DNA from: an uncultured Chromatiaceae bacterium
GTDB taxonomy: Bacteria; Pseudomonadota; Gammaproteobacteria; Tenderiales; Tenderiaceae
DNA length: 51,790 bases
Assembly (NCBI GenBank): GCA_947259785.1
Contig: CAMYNQ010000006.1
Location: forward strand, 1 to 51,790
Direction: 5' to 3'
In this document: piece by piece, positions 1 through 8,099 of the stretch
How positions within the stretch are numbered: position 1 is the first letter of the stretch
Layout of the letters: the number at the start of each line of letters is the position of its first letter
Position numbers and translations under genes: made by a program
Notes under the pieces: generated by a model
Database searches by the model: none
What the model was told of the DNA's origin: nothing
Seen by the model: the letters and a program-made list of their open reading frames with translations, nothing else

Positions 1-1
1 A

Positions 2-670
2 CGCTATCGAAAGGAGTGGGATGAGTTTGATCTATGGAAATTGGAGTCGTATACCAAGGAGCCGGTAAAACGTGCCTACACCATGGCCAACTATCCCGGT
101 GAAGGTAAGGAAATTAAATTTAATATCCGCATTGCCTTGCCGCCGCTTTCCAGCAAGGGGGTTCCTCCGGGAAAGATTAGCTCATACTTGTTTAGCTTGA
201 AAACGGGGGACAGGGTCACTCTCTCCGGCCCCTACGGCGAATTTTTTCCAAGATACACCGGTACAGAAATGATCTACGTCGGTGGCGGTTCTGGCATGGC
301 GCCATTGCGTTCTCACATCAATTACTTGTTAAAAGAAGAAGGCGATAAACGCAAGATAAGCTATTGGTATGGTGCCCGCAGCCTGGACGAGATATTTTAT
401 ATGGAGGAGTTTGATAACCTGAAGAGCACATTTGAAAACTTCAGCTGGCACATAGCGCTGTCAGACCCAAAACCTGAAGATAACTGGAAGGGTGATGTTG
501 GCTTCATCCATCAGGTCCTTTATGACCGATATTTAAAAAACCACGCCACACCTGAAGATTGTGAATACTACATCTGCGGCCCGCCGATGATGATGGATGC
601 AATTATCAATATGCTGAAAGAGCTAGGCGTGGAAGAAGAGAATATCTTCTTTGATGATTTTAGTGCTTAG
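2..670 (+). CDS. nqrF: Na+-translocating NADH:quinone reductase subunit F, C-terminal part
   Basis: NqrF is the NADH-oxidising subunit of the Na+-pumping NQR complex in the inner membrane; it passes electrons from NADH through FAD and a 2Fe-2S centre. The frame is open from base 2, so the gene is cut by the window edge and only about 222 of the usual ~407 residues are present: the end of the FAD domain and the whole NADH domain. Visible motifs are RAYTMANYP (FAD binding), GGGSGMAP (nucleotide binding) and YICGPPMMM, and the end FFDDFSA matches the family. The membrane anchor and the 2Fe-2S domain lie upstream. In many relatives apbE, which flavinylates the complex, follows nqrF; here mobile DNA follows. 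Confidence 0.96.
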   Translation, partial: RYRKEWDEFDLWKLESYTKEPVKRAYTMANYPGEGKEIKFNIRIALPPLSSKGVPPGKISSYLFSLKTGDRVTLSGPYGEFFPRYTGTEMIYVGGGSGMAPLRSHINYLLKEEGDKRKISYWYGARSLDEIFYMEEFDNLKSTFENFSWHIALSDPKPEDNWKGDVGFIHQVLYDRYLKNHATPEDCEYYICGPPMMMDAIINMLKELGVEEENIFFDDFSA

Positions 671-710
671 CGATTTATCTGCAACAAATTGTCAATTTTA
701 GAGTCCCCAA

Positions 711-1276
711 TAGGGGATCCGTAAACCCCCCGCCTTTAGGCGGCGGATGATATGCATAAGGGGATGCAAGATTATAAGCGAGGCAGTCCTACGGTTTGGG
801 ATTGTAAGTATCATCTGGTCTGGACCACGAAATACCGTTACCCAGTGTTGGGTGGAGATGTCGGTCATCGCTGTCGGGAATTACTGCGCGAGATAGCGAT
901 AAGCAAAGAAATGGTTATCTATGCTGGGTCAATCAATCGGGATCATGTACATATGCTGATTGGGGTTCCGCCACAGCTATCGGTATCACGGGCAGTGCAG
1001 TACCTGAAGGGTAAGAGTTCGCACCGACTGTTGTCGGAGTACAAAACGCTGAGAAAGAGGTACTGGGGTCAGCACCTATGGGCCAGGGGCTATTGGGTGG
1101 CATCAAGTGGCAACGTGACAGATGAGGTGTGGAAAGAGTGCATCAAGAATCAAAAGCCACCGGAGCCAGATGACGACTTTACCGTCGTATGACGGTCATC
1201 GGCCGAACGGCCGATCAATCCGGCTTTTAGCCGTAACGTGAATACTCCACTGGCTTCAAGCCGGTGGAGTATTCAC
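711..1276 (+). mobile_element. IS200/IS605-type element (tnpA only)
   Basis: A single-transposase IS with subterminal hairpins in place of terminal inverted repeats, as is typical of IS200/IS605 elements. The left hairpin is CCGCC-TTTA-GGCGG at 730-743. On the right are three palindromes: 1198-1215 (perfect 8-2-8), 1221-1233, and a long 1238-1276 stem with 19-base arms and one mismatch. The right tip is placed at TTCAC (1276), after which the frame of a broken hydrolase gene resumes. The left tip is uncertain; a further hairpin at 704-717 may belong to the element or may terminate nqrF. No tnpB or target duplication is seen, as expected for this group. Confidence 0.8.
752..1192 (+). CDS. tnpA: IS200-like Y1 transposase TnpA, catalytic Tyr replaced by Cys
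   Basis: A 146-residue HUH-superfamily single-strand transposase. The metal-binding HUH motif is intact (HVH at residues 65-67, in RDHVHMLI), and the conserved WDCKYHLVWTTKYR and GQHLWARGYW segments are present. The nucleophilic tyrosine of the C-terminal helix is expected in the segment after GNVTDE (family pattern K-x-Y-I-x-x-Q), but this copy reads KECIKNQ: residue 130 is Cys, codon TGC at 1139-1141. Without that Tyr it should not form the 5'-phosphotyrosine intermediate, so the enzyme is probably dead although the ORF is full length. ATG 764 is an alternative start that many relatives would support. Confidence 0.9.
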   Translation: MHKGMQDYKRGSPTVWDCKYHLVWTTKYRYPVLGGDVGHRCRELLREIAISKEMVIYAGSINRDHVHMLIGVPPQLSVSRAVQYLKGKSSHRLLSEYKTLRKRYWGQHLWARGYWVASSGNVTDEVWKECIKNQKPPEPDDDFTVV

Positions 1277-1277
1277 C

Positions 1278-1595
1278 ATAAAGATTGATAATAAACTCAT
1301 CGTCAATCTTGGAGATACCTTACTTCATGCCGAGGAGTGGCAGGCGTTAGTGAGGCCGGATGTGCTGATGGTTCCCATTGGTGGTAGGTCAATTCATAAC
1401 AGCATGGATGAGAAAGAGGCGATTGAGGCTGTGAAAATAATCCAGCCCAAGTTGGTTATTCCCTGCCACTATAATTGCCCGGCTTTCTTTACACGTAAAT
1501 ACAATCCCGCAGATGATGAGTTTTTTAAGAACGGTGTAACAGAAGCGGGATATGAATGCCAAATTCTAGCCGTCAATGAAGCGTTAACGTTGTAG
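1278..1595 (+). pseudogene. Metallo-beta-lactamase-fold hydrolase, 3' remnant
   Basis: The reading frame is open from directly after the IS right tip to a TAG at 1593-1595, giving about 105 residues. They resemble the C-terminal half of metal-dependent hydrolases of the beta-lactamase superfamily (COG2220, UlaG-like): NLGDTLLHAEEW (the metal-binding D in GDT), VPIGG and a late histidine in VIPCHYNCPAFF. The N-terminal HxHxDH half is absent, and no matching sequence lies left of the IS, where nqrF sits. The gene was therefore not simply split; its 5' part was lost with or after the insertion. GTG 1350 could start an 81-residue product, but it would lack most metal ligands. Confidence 0.75.
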
Positions 1596-1654
1596 GAGGT
1601 TGTCTGAATATGCTGTGTTTATTGGTGATGAAAAATTATAGACAAACCCATTAC

Positions 1655-2916
1655 TGTCCCGTTAACTTTCACCAAAATGCACTCTGTTTCGAATCAGCGT
1701 CTTTATTGATAGCTGGATCGCCTCGCAAGAATGCAAACAGCTCGCGTTTTTCAAATAGATTAAGCTGAAACAGGCGGAGAATTTGTTGCATGCTTTTTCC
1801 TACTTTTGACTGGAACTTGATGAATGCAATGAGTAGATAGGCGCACATTGCAATCCAAATCTGAGTCATCACCGCATTTCTTGTCGTGCCAACAAAACGC
1901 TTAATCTTCCGATTCTGTTTGATCCATTTGAAAAATAGTTCAACCTGCCAGCGCGACTTATAGATTTGAGCAATGGTGTTTGCTGCCAACGTGAAGTTGT
2001 TGGTCAGAAAGATATAACGCCTGCCGGTCTCAGGGCATCGAAAACCAATTCGTCGAATTGGGGCTGGGCATTTCTTCTGTGTCTGTACGCCCGTAAACTC
2101 AATCGTCTGATCACTGCTCAGTCCCTGCCGCTTGTTTACTTTTCGGCGCGCTAAAACACGATATTTGGCATTGCTTTTTTGTCGCGTAACAAAGAAAACA
2201 TCCTGGCTATTCAGCTGGTTATACCATGCATAATCATTGTAGCCCCGATCGCAAACGATAATACTCCCTTTGGGAAAAGTGAAGCTGCGCGCCGCCGTAA
2301 TGTCACTGGTTTTTCCATCAGTGACCTTAATAAACTCCGGCAGGTAGTCATCATGGTTCAACCCAACATGAAGCTTCACTGCACTTTTGGTGCTACGAAA
2401 TCGTGCCCATGGAAAGACCTCCAAACACAGATCAATGGTGGACGCATCCAGGGAGATCAGTTTGTTGTTAAAACGAAAACCATGCCGTGGCGCCATCGTT
2501 TGACAACGGGCTAACAATTTGCCGAAGAGTGCTTGGTACAACTCATGAGGTTTATTTTCATTGATTCGCGACAAAGTTGATCGGGACAGTTTGCTACACC
2601 CCAGGTGGTAGAGACGATGAGCTTGTGACGACAAGCTCTCAACGGTATCTCGAAGACTGTTGCGTCCCGAAAGTTGGGCAGCCGTCATGGTCACAAACTG
2701 TGACCAGCGCGACGCTTTACGAAAGGCGCGCCCTGAATGATGTTGTTTTGCTAGACTTTCAAATTCATGTCTCGGTACCAATTTGAGTATTTGTGAAAGC
2801 AGCGTATTATTATGTGCCATGGCCTGATTCTTCTTTTTGGTTCAATGAGTTGTCGTAAACCTATTGTACCAAGCCGGGAAAGAATCGGGCCTCCTTACTC
2901 GTTTGTTAACGGGACA
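1655..2916 (-). mobile_element. Complete IS4-family insertion sequence
   Basis: A 1,262-bp element bounded by perfect 12-bp inverted repeats: TGTCCCGTTAAC at 1655-1666 and its complement at 2905-2916. Beyond 12 bases the ends diverge. One long transposase gene fills the element on the minus strand and reads uninterrupted, so the copy looks intact. I could not find a convincing target-site duplication: the left flank ends CCCATTAC and the right flank begins CTAGTGGT. This suggests an old insertion, a flanking deletion or recombination between copies. Confidence 0.88.
1669..2820 (-). CDS. IS4-family DDE transposase (DUF4372 N-terminus)
   Basis: A 383-residue cut-and-paste transposase. The N-terminal ~75 residues resemble the DUF4372 DNA-binding domain seen in the ISPepr1-like IS4 subgroup, followed by a DDE_Tnp_1 catalytic domain. 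Catalytic residues can be placed at D125 (SLDASTID), D191 (VCDRGYNDY) and E294, inside the IS4 signature Y-x2-R-x3-E-x6-K (YKSRWQVELFFKWIK). All three acidic residues are present and no frameshift is visible, so it could be active. The stop lies only a few bases inside the inverted repeat at 1655-1666, consistent with the gene filling the element. Confidence 0.93.
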   Translation of the reverse strand: MAHNNTLLSQILKLVPRHEFESLAKQHHSGRAFRKASRWSQFVTMTAAQLSGRNSLRDTVESLSSQAHRLYHLGCSKLSRSTLSRINENKPHELYQALFGKLLARCQTMAPRHGFRFNNKLISLDASTIDLCLEVFPWARFRSTKSAVKLHVGLNHDDYLPEFIKVTDGKTSDITAARSFTFPKGSIIVCDRGYNDYAWYNQLNSQDVFFVTRQKSNAKYRVLARRKVNKRQGLSSDQTIEFTGVQTQKKCPAPIRRIGFRCPETGRRYIFLTNNFTLAANTIAQIYKSRWQVELFFKWIKQNRKIKRFVGTTRNAVMTQIWIAMCAYLLIAFIKFQSKVGKSMQQILRLFQLNLFEKRELFAFLRGDPAINKDADSKQSAFW

Positions 2917-3145
2917 CTAGTGGTAAAGAATACACATAACTTTAGGGTGAAACTTCGATAGTGGATACCTTCAAGATTCATAGTAATGACTGATTTTGGC
3001 TGTGAATTCAACTGGTCGACGCAACATTCTATTCTTATAAAAAAGAAGGGGTGTTGGTAATGCAATGAAATGTTCTCTTATCTCTGGCGAACCATTTGAG
3101 CCCATTCATTGCGCCATTAACTAGACATATGCTGAGGACTATGCA

Positions 3146-3724
3146 ATGAAACAATATTGGTCTCTTAAGAATTTTGTTATAGCAATGTTTCTACTTATGA
3201 CCACATCTATGACTAAAGCAGATGAGTTGTCTGGCCATGTTAGTGGTTTTATAGGTTTGAAGTCTCTGAATAGCAGCGACTGGCCTAATCTCAACACGCA
3301 TTTCTCTATGGGGATAATCTTCGATATCAAAAAAGAATCTTGGCCAATCAGTATTACACTGAATGTGCTGGATACAGGGTCAGAGCATAAGCATGATGGA
3401 TTGAAAGACCTAGCTCATACCACAGAGTATCATTTAGGTGTAATTAAAATATTTAAAAGTCACCGCTCGAAAATTCAACCGTACATCGGAGGTGGTGCTT
3501 CATTCATGTACGCTGAACTGGAATACCAGTCAAACAACAATACGATGACGCAGGATGACAGAGATTTGGGTGGCTGGTTTGGAGCAGGAATGTACTATGA
3601 AATTAACCCTAGATTTGTACTCGGATTAGATGCGCGTTATTCAAATGGTGAAGTTATCCTTTTCAATGTGGAGCGAGATACAGGGGGTATTTTTACCGGT
3701 GTAACTGTTGGGTATCAATTCTGA
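3146..3724 (+). CDS. Outer-membrane beta-barrel protein, function unknown
   Basis: A 192-residue protein with a signal peptide (hydrophobic core FVIAMFLLMTTS, likely cut after TKA) and alternating aromatic beta-strands such as YIGGGASFMYAELEY and FGAGMYYEI. It ends in GYQF, the C-terminal phenylalanine favoured by the BAM outer-membrane insertion machinery. It resembles the small eight-strand OmpA/OmpW-like barrels, but I cannot assign a specific family. TGAGGA seven bases before ATG 3146 supports the start. The 229-bp gap to the IS4 element shows no gene. It stands alone, not in an operon. Confidence 0.75.
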   Translation: MKQYWSLKNFVIAMFLLMTTSMTKADELSGHVSGFIGLKSLNSSDWPNLNTHFSMGIIFDIKKESWPISITLNVLDTGSEHKHDGLKDLAHTTEYHLGVIKIFKSHRSKIQPYIGGGASFMYAELEYQSNNNTMTQDDRDLGGWFGAGMYYEINPRFVLGLDARYSNGEVILFNVERDTGGIFTGVTVGYQF

Positions 3725-3777
3725 TAAATATTGTTACGGCGAATATACAACTGTTAGGTGTCAATGAGGCAGAGGTA

Positions 3778-3915
3778 ATGGCGAATAATTCATCTAAATT
3801 CTGGGACAGATCGCGGTGGTTTGCGTTGATGTATCAACTCGGCTTCATCTATCACGATGACATGGACGCAGCAGCAGGCTATGGCGAGTACCTGGATCAA
3901 GTGGAGGGTATGTAA
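3778..3915 (+). CDS. Small 45-residue protein coupled to msrA
   Basis: An ORF that starts at ATG 3778 and stops at TAA 3913-3915, whose last A is the first base of the msrA ATG (TAATG). The protein begins [20 protein letters not shown] and ends YLDQVEGM; it is rich in aromatics and Asp with no signal peptide. The one-base overlap implies that its translation feeds msrA, so it is probably expressed. A purine-rich stretch (GAGGCAGAGG) precedes the ATG. I do not recognise a family; a role as leader peptide or MsrA partner is a guess. Confidence 0.6.
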   Translation: MANNSSKFWDRSRWFALMYQLGFIYHDDMDAAAGYGEYLDQVEGM

Positions 3916-4421
3916 TGGTACAAGAGCGCGCTGTTTTGGCAGGGGGTTGCTTTTGGGGCATGCAAGATCTGATTCGCAAGTTGCCGGGAATTGTGGCCAC
4001 TCGGGTGGGTTATACCGGCGGCGATGTAGCCAATGCCACTTATCGCAATCACGGTACGCACGCCGAGGGCATAGAAATTTTGTTCGATTCGGACGAAATT
4101 TCATATCGCCGCATTTTGGAATTCTTTTTTCAGATACACGACCCCACAACCACCAACCGGCAAGGTAATGACCAAGGTTCGTCCTATCGTTCGGCAATTT
4201 ACTATGTTAACGAGACGCAGAAGCAAATCGCACTCGACACTATCGCCGACGTGAATGGCTCAGGTTTATGGCCGGGCAAGGTGGTTACAGAACTTGAGCC
4301 TGTAGGTGATTTCTGGGAGGCCGAGCCCGAACATCAGGATTATCTTGAGCACTATCCCGACGGCTACACCTGCCATTACCTGCGTCCGGACTGGGTACTG
4401 CCACAGCGGACAGTTGGGTAG
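3915..4421 (+). CDS. msrA: Peptide-methionine (S)-S-oxide reductase MsrA
   Basis: This 168-residue cytoplasmic enzyme reduces the S-epimer of methionine sulfoxide in oxidised proteins, using thioredoxin. The catalytic motif GCFWG is at residues 11-15 with nucleophile Cys12. [22 protein letters not shown] and the FFQIHDPTT segment are family hallmarks, and a further Cys in GYTCHYLRP may resolve the disulfide. The length is typical for a stand-alone MsrA. The start overlaps the stop of the 45-residue ORF by one base. No msrB is nearby. Confidence 0.96.
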   Translation: MVQERAVLAGGCFWGMQDLIRKLPGIVATRVGYTGGDVANATYRNHGTHAEGIEILFDSDEISYRRILEFFFQIHDPTTTNRQGNDQGSSYRSAIYYVNETQKQIALDTIADVNGSGLWPGKVVTELEPVGDFWEAEPEHQDYLEHYPDGYTCHYLRPDWVLPQRTVG

Positions 4422-4514
4422 GCGATTTGTTGTGGGGCTGAGGGCGCATGTCAATGTCTTCTGATTGCACTGTCAACTTGCCTGGCTATCAAGAGAAGAA
4501 GTAGGGCTACGACT

Positions 4515-4619
4515 ATGAGTAAATCGACAATCCCCTATTTTGGCCATCGCTATCTGGTAGAGGTCTTCACCTATGCCGTGTGGCTCTATTACTGGTTTAC
4601 CTTGAGTACATACAAATAA
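4515..4619 (+). pseudogene. Probable N-terminal scrap of an IS6-like transposase
   Basis: A 34-residue frame from ATG 4515 to TAA 4617-4619. Its text, ending TYAVWLYYWFTLSTYK, closely resembles the N-terminal helix of IS6-type DDE transposases (pattern: hydrophobic-AVWLY-x-RFxLS followed by a helix-turn-helix). The reading stops exactly where the next helix should begin, and no catalytic domain follows. It is most likely a leftover of an insertion between msrA and the CPXCG gene. With only 34 residues the call is tentative; the alternative is a short unrelated ORF. Confidence 0.45.
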
Positions 4620-4628
4620 ATGCTATTG

Positions 4629-4820
4629 ATGAATGAGCTTGAATCGAAAACGATACAGTGCCCCTATTGTGGGGAGATAATTGAGGTTCTGATAGATTGC
4701 TCAGTACCGAATCAAAAATATATTGAAGATTGCCAGGTTTGTTGTCGCCCAATTAACTTTAGTGTGTCGTTAGGCGAAGATGATGAGTTAACCGTTTTTG
4801 TATCAGGTGAAAACGAGTAG
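4629..4820 (+). CDS. CPXCG-motif cysteine-rich zinc-ribbon protein
   Basis: A 63-residue protein with two cysteine pairs, CPYCGE near residue 11 and CQVCCRPI near residue 38, and the linking text IEVLIDCS...QKYIEDC. This is the CPXCG small-protein family common in gammaproteobacteria, presumably a zinc-ribbon fold with unknown function. I prefer ATG 4629 (MNELES) over ATG 4620, since family members start a few residues before the first CPxCG; neither has a clear ribosome-binding site. It is followed by a strong terminator. Confidence 0.85.
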   Translation: MNELESKTIQCPYCGEIIEVLIDCSVPNQKYIEDCQVCCRPINFSVSLGEDDELTVFVSGENE

Positions 4821-4864
4821 GTCTGAATAAATTGAAAGCTGAAAGTATTCTGTCAGTCCGTTTT

Positions 4865-4906
4865 AAATAAGGCAATCCCCGGCAAAGCCGGGGGATTGCC
4901 TTATTT
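4865..4906. terminator. Strong, probably bidirectional, terminator
   Basis: A long stem in which AAATAAGGCAATCCCC-GGC pairs with GCCGGGGGATTGCCTTATTT around an AAA loop, with one bulged base. A-rich and T-rich flanks on either side allow termination in both directions. It closes the msrA/CPXCG unit. Confidence 0.85.
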
Positions 4907-5341
4907 ATTGTCCCAAACCGCTAGTCAAAACTATGCACTTTAGTGTAAGACTTTAGTATTTTACTTTTTTATCGAAACAGTCGTCGCACAGTGACACCGA
5001 GCAGTAATTTGGATGCGACTTTCAGTCGCAATAAAACCAACCTATGGACTTTCAGTCCATAGTCGTTGAGTTAAGAATTCTTAACAATTGCCAGGAATCG
5101 AAATTTTCCCATATTCCGATTTCAGCGTAGCGTAAAGCTAATAGCGAAAGACGACATTCATAATAAGAGGGTGATTAGCAGGTATTCACTCTCAGCTTTG
5201 TATTCAGACCAAAATCAGCGTCGTAGCCCATATTTCCTTAATGAAATGCGGTATACGCAGATTATTCCATTTGTAATTAACCCTCATTTTAATTGTTCAA
5301 ATAATTTCGTTTATTTGCATAGGTAATTATTGAGTGAAAAC
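4907..5341. other. Gene-poor spacer before the suf operon
   Basis: About 435 bases without a credible gene. It holds twin hairpins with an identical core (5014-5030 and 5042-5062), a perfect 14-bp palindrome TTAAGAATTCTTAA at 5071-5084, and AT-rich sequence leading to the suf promoter. No tRNA or riboswitch was recognised. Confidence 0.6.
5014..5062. repeat. Tandem hairpins sharing a GACTTTCAGTC core
   Basis: Two perfect small palindromes 11 bases apart: TGCGACTTTCAGTCGCA (5014-5030) and CTATGGACTTTCAGTCCATAG (5042-5062). The inner GACT-TTC-AGTC is identical while the outer stem bases differ but stay complementary, which suggests structure is what was kept. Such paired stem-loops are typical of IS200/IS605 ends or REP/MITE-like debris; no transposase gene is attached. 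Confidence 0.6.
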
Positions 5342-5397
5342 TTGCAACGCAACTTATTAGTACTATATTGGTACTATATGTACAGAGAGGAAGAGGT
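5342..5397 (+). promoter_or_regulatory. Predicted promoter and direct repeat upstream of the suf regulator
   Basis: A sigma70-like pair, TTGCAA (5342-5347) and TATATT (5364-5369), is spaced by 16 bases. The -10 region sits in a direct repeat, AGTACTATAT at 5359-5368 and GTACTATAT at 5371-5379, which could be an operator for the autoregulated Rrf2 protein encoded next. The purine-rich GAGAGGAAGAG just before GTG 5398 is the ribosome-binding site. This is prediction only. Confidence 0.45.
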
Positions 5398-5835
5398 GTG
5401 GTCCGTATAAGCAAGCTAACCGATTATGGCGTTTTGATGATGAGCCAGTTGGCTAGAAAGCCGGGGGCTGTTATGAGCGCCTATGAATTGGCTGAGAAGT
5501 TGAGTTTACCTGTTCCTACGGTAAGCAAAACTTTGAAGTGTTTGACTCAAAACGGATTACTGACATCTCAGCGTGGGCCGTCGGGCGGTTATAAGCTCAG
5601 CAGAGCGCCGGATAGTATTACTTTGTTGGAAATCATTGATGCCTTTGAGGGGCCGCTGGCGCTAACAGAATGCAGTGCCAAAGATAGCGAATGTGCAATC
5701 GAGGTTGATTGCCGCTTGCGCAATCAATGGATCAGTATTAATCGATTTGTCTATGACATGTTTGGCCAAATCGATCTTGTGAAGCTTAATCAAGGCAGTC
5801 CAGTGAAAAATATTAAGATGTTGAAGGGGGTTTAA
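5398..5835 (+). CDS. Rrf2-family regulator of the suf operon
   Basis: A 145-residue winged-helix Rrf2 protein, first gene of the suf operon and probably its Fe-S-sensing autorepressor (the SUF-associated Rrf2 type found in Xanthomonas-like operons, not cyanobacterial SufR). The DNA-binding half carries LSLPVPTVSKTLKCL and RGPSGGYKLSR. Three cysteines, C92, C99 and C105 (C-x6-C-x5-C), sit where Rrf2 proteins bind an Fe-S cluster. The longer frame opens at TTG 5368, but GTG 5398 (MVRISKLTDYG) has a GAGAGGAAGAG ribosome-binding site and fits family starts. The sufB start follows after 24 bases. Confidence 0.92.
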   Translation: MVRISKLTDYGVLMMSQLARKPGAVMSAYELAEKLSLPVPTVSKTLKCLTQNGLLTSQRGPSGGYKLSRAPDSITLLEIIDAFEGPLALTECSAKDSECAIEVDCRLRNQWISINRFVYDMFGQIDLVKLNQGSPVKNIKMLKGV

Positions 5836-5859
5836 TCACTAGACCACAGGAGGTGGCTT

Positions 5860-7305
5860 ATGAGCATAGGCATGCCGAATATCGAGGAGTTGGTTAACCG
5901 GGAATATCCGGCCGGCTTCATCACAGATATTGAAAGCGATACTCTGCCACCAGGCTTGAATGAGGATGTCATCCGTACCATTTCAGCCAAGAAAAACGAA
6001 CCACAATTTCTGACTGAATGGCGTCTTGATGCCTTTCGTCATTGGCAAAAAATGGTCGTGCCACACTGGGCACATGTTGAGTATCCAGCGATTGATTTTC
6101 AGGCAATCAGTTACTTCTCTGCCCCAAAGCAACAGAATCGGCCAGAGAGTTTGGATGATGTGGATCCTGAACTGCTGCGCACCTATGAGAAATTAGGCAT
6201 CCCCTTGGAAGAGCAGAAGTTCCTCGCCGGGGTCGCGGTGGATGCCGTTTTCGACAGCGTTTCGGTTGCCACTACCTTTAAGGACAAACTGGCCGAGATG
6301 GGGATCATCTTTTGTTCTTTTTCCGAGGCAGTGCAAAATCATACGGAATTGGTGCAGCGTTATCTTGGCTCGGTGGTATCAAAACGCGACAACTTCTATG
6401 CAGCACTGAATGCGGCAGTGTTCACTGATGGCTCATTCGTTTATGTGCCAAAAGGGGTACGTTGCCCGATGGAGTTGTCCACCTACTTTCGGATTAATGC
6501 CGCACTAACAGGTCAGTTCGAGCGCACTCTCATTATTGCCGAAGAGGGGAGTTATGTCAGTTATCTTGAAGGCTGCACCGCGCCAATGCGTGATGAAAAT
6601 CAATTACACGCCGCGGTAGTTGAGTTGGTTGCGCTGGACGATGCGCAGATTAAATACTCAACCGTGCAGAACTGGTACCCGGGGGATGCCGAAGGGCGCG
6701 GCGGAATCTATAACTTCGTTACCAAGCGTGGACTGTGTAAAGGCCGCAATGCCAAGATCTCCTGGACGCAGGTTGAGACCGGTTCGGCGATTACCTGGAA
6801 ATACCCTAGCTGCATTTTGAAAGGGGACAATTCAGTTGGCGAGTTCTATTCGGTCGCACTCACCAATAACTATCAACAAGCAGATACCGGCACCAAGATG
6901 ATCCATGTAGGCAAGAATACCCGTAGCACCATTATCTCCAAGGGAATATCGGCGGCTCAGGGGCAGAATGCCTACCGCGGACTGGTGCAAATCCACAAAG
7001 GGGCAGAGAACGCCCGCAACTATACGCAATGCGATTCGTTGTTGATCGGCGACCGCTGCGGTGCGCACACCTTTCCTTACATTGAGGTGAGAAACCCCAC
7101 CGCCAAAGTTGAGCACGAAGCTTCGACCTCAAAGATCGGCGAGGATCAACTGTTCTATTGCCAGCAACGGGGGCTATCACAGGAGGATGCAGTATCGATG
7201 ATTGTCAATGGTTTCTGTAAAGAGGTCTTCAAGGAACTACCAATGGAGTTCGCCGTTGAGGCACAAAAATTACTAGGCGTCGGCTTGGAAGGGAGTGTTG
7301 GATAA
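5860..7305 (+). CDS. sufB: Fe-S cluster assembly scaffold protein SufB
   Basis: SufB, 481 residues, is the core of the SufBC2D scaffold on which cytoplasmic Fe-S clusters are built from sulfur delivered by SufS. Family text includes [50 protein letters not shown] and the C-terminal [16 protein letters not shown]. The length is normal. AGGAGGT precedes ATG 5860. The stop overlaps the sufC start by one base (TAATG), indicating translational coupling and balanced complex assembly. Confidence 0.98.
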   Translation: MSIGMPNIEELVNREYPAGFITDIESDTLPPGLNEDVIRTISAKKNEPQFLTEWRLDAFRHWQKMVVPHWAHVEYPAIDFQAISYFSAPKQQNRPESLDDVDPELLRTYEKLGIPLEEQKFLAGVAVDAVFDSVSVATTFKDKLAEMGIIFCSFSEAVQNHTELVQRYLGSVVSKRDNFYAALNAAVFTDGSFVYVPKGVRCPMELSTYFRINAALTGQFERTLIIAEEGSYVSYLEGCTAPMRDENQLHAAVVELVALDDAQIKYSTVQNWYPGDAEGRGGIYNFVTKRGLCKGRNAKISWTQVETGSAITWKYPSCILKGDNSVGEFYSVALTNNYQQADTGTKMIHVGKNTRSTIISKGISAAQGQNAYRGLVQIHKGAENARNYTQCDSLLIGDRCGAHTFPYIEVRNPTAKVEHEASTSKIGEDQLFYCQQRGLSQEDAVSMIVNGFCKEVFKELPMEFAVEAQKLLGVGLEGSVG

Positions 7306-8099
7306 TGGCTCAAAACAGTTTGCTACAGATATCCAATCTTCACACAAAGGTAGACGGTCAACCCATCCTGCAGGGCATCGAGCTAACCATCAATGCGGGT
7401 GAGGTACATGCCATTATGGGCCCGAACGCTTCTGGCAAAAGCACCTTGGCCCATGTGTTGGCAGGCCGTCCCGGCTTTGAAGTGACCCAAGGCGAGGTTA
7501 TCTATCAGGGAAAGGATCTTTTGGCGATGCCAGCCGAAGAGAGAGCCCGTCATGGACTGTTTCTCTGTTTTCAATATCCGGTGGAAATCCCCGGGGTATC
7601 GAATGTCTATCTTCTCAAGGCGGCCGTGAATGCTATGCGCAAGGAGAGGGGGCTACCGGAATTGGATGCGATGGATTTTCTTGAGCGTGTCAGCGAACGT
7701 ATGGCCGAGCTCGGGATCAGTAAGGATCTGCTCTACCGCAGTGTCAATGAAGGTTTTTCCGGTGGTGAGAAAAAGCGCAATGAGATTTTGCAAATGAGCA
7801 TTCTGGAACCGCAGCTGGCGATTCTGGATGAGATCGATTCCGGCCTGGATATCGATGCCTTGAAGGTGGTGGCTAATGGCGTCAATGCTTTGCGTAGTAA
7901 AGAGCGTTCCATTGTGCTGGTGACCCACTATCAGCGCCTGTTGGGTTATATCGAACCTGATTATGTGCATGTCCTGTCCCAAGGACGTATCGTTAAGTCT
8001 GGAGGCCCTGACTTAGCCGAGGCCTTGGAAGAGAAAGGTTATGGCTGGGTTAGTCAGGTTGATGATGTACACAGCGGTGCCTCTGGAGAGATGGTGTAA
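7305..8099 (+). CDS. sufC: Fe-S assembly ATPase SufC
   Basis: A 264-residue ABC-type ATPase that drives conformational change of the SufB-SufD heterodimer. All nucleotide-binding motifs are present: Walker A GPNASGKST (residues ~40-48), the variant signature FSGGEKKR, and Walker B LAILDEIDSGLD. It has no membrane partner, as expected for SufC. It is coupled by one-base overlaps to sufB upstream and sufD downstream. Confidence 0.98.
   Translation: MAQNSLLQISNLHTKVDGQPILQGIELTINAGEVHAIMGPNASGKSTLAHVLAGRPGFEVTQGEVIYQGKDLLAMPAEERARHGLFLCFQYPVEIPGVSNVYLLKAAVNAMRKERGLPELDAMDFLERVSERMAELGISKDLLYRSVNEGFSGGEKKRNEILQMSILEPQLAILDEIDSGLDIDALKVVANGVNALRSKERSIVLVTHYQRLLGYIEPDYVHVLSQGRIVKSGGPDLAEALEEKGYGWVSQVDDVHSGASGEMV

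Noticed and set aside
3790-4197. 135-residue minus-strand ORF opposite msrA
   Set aside because: Shadow of msrA and the coupled small ORF; no signals.
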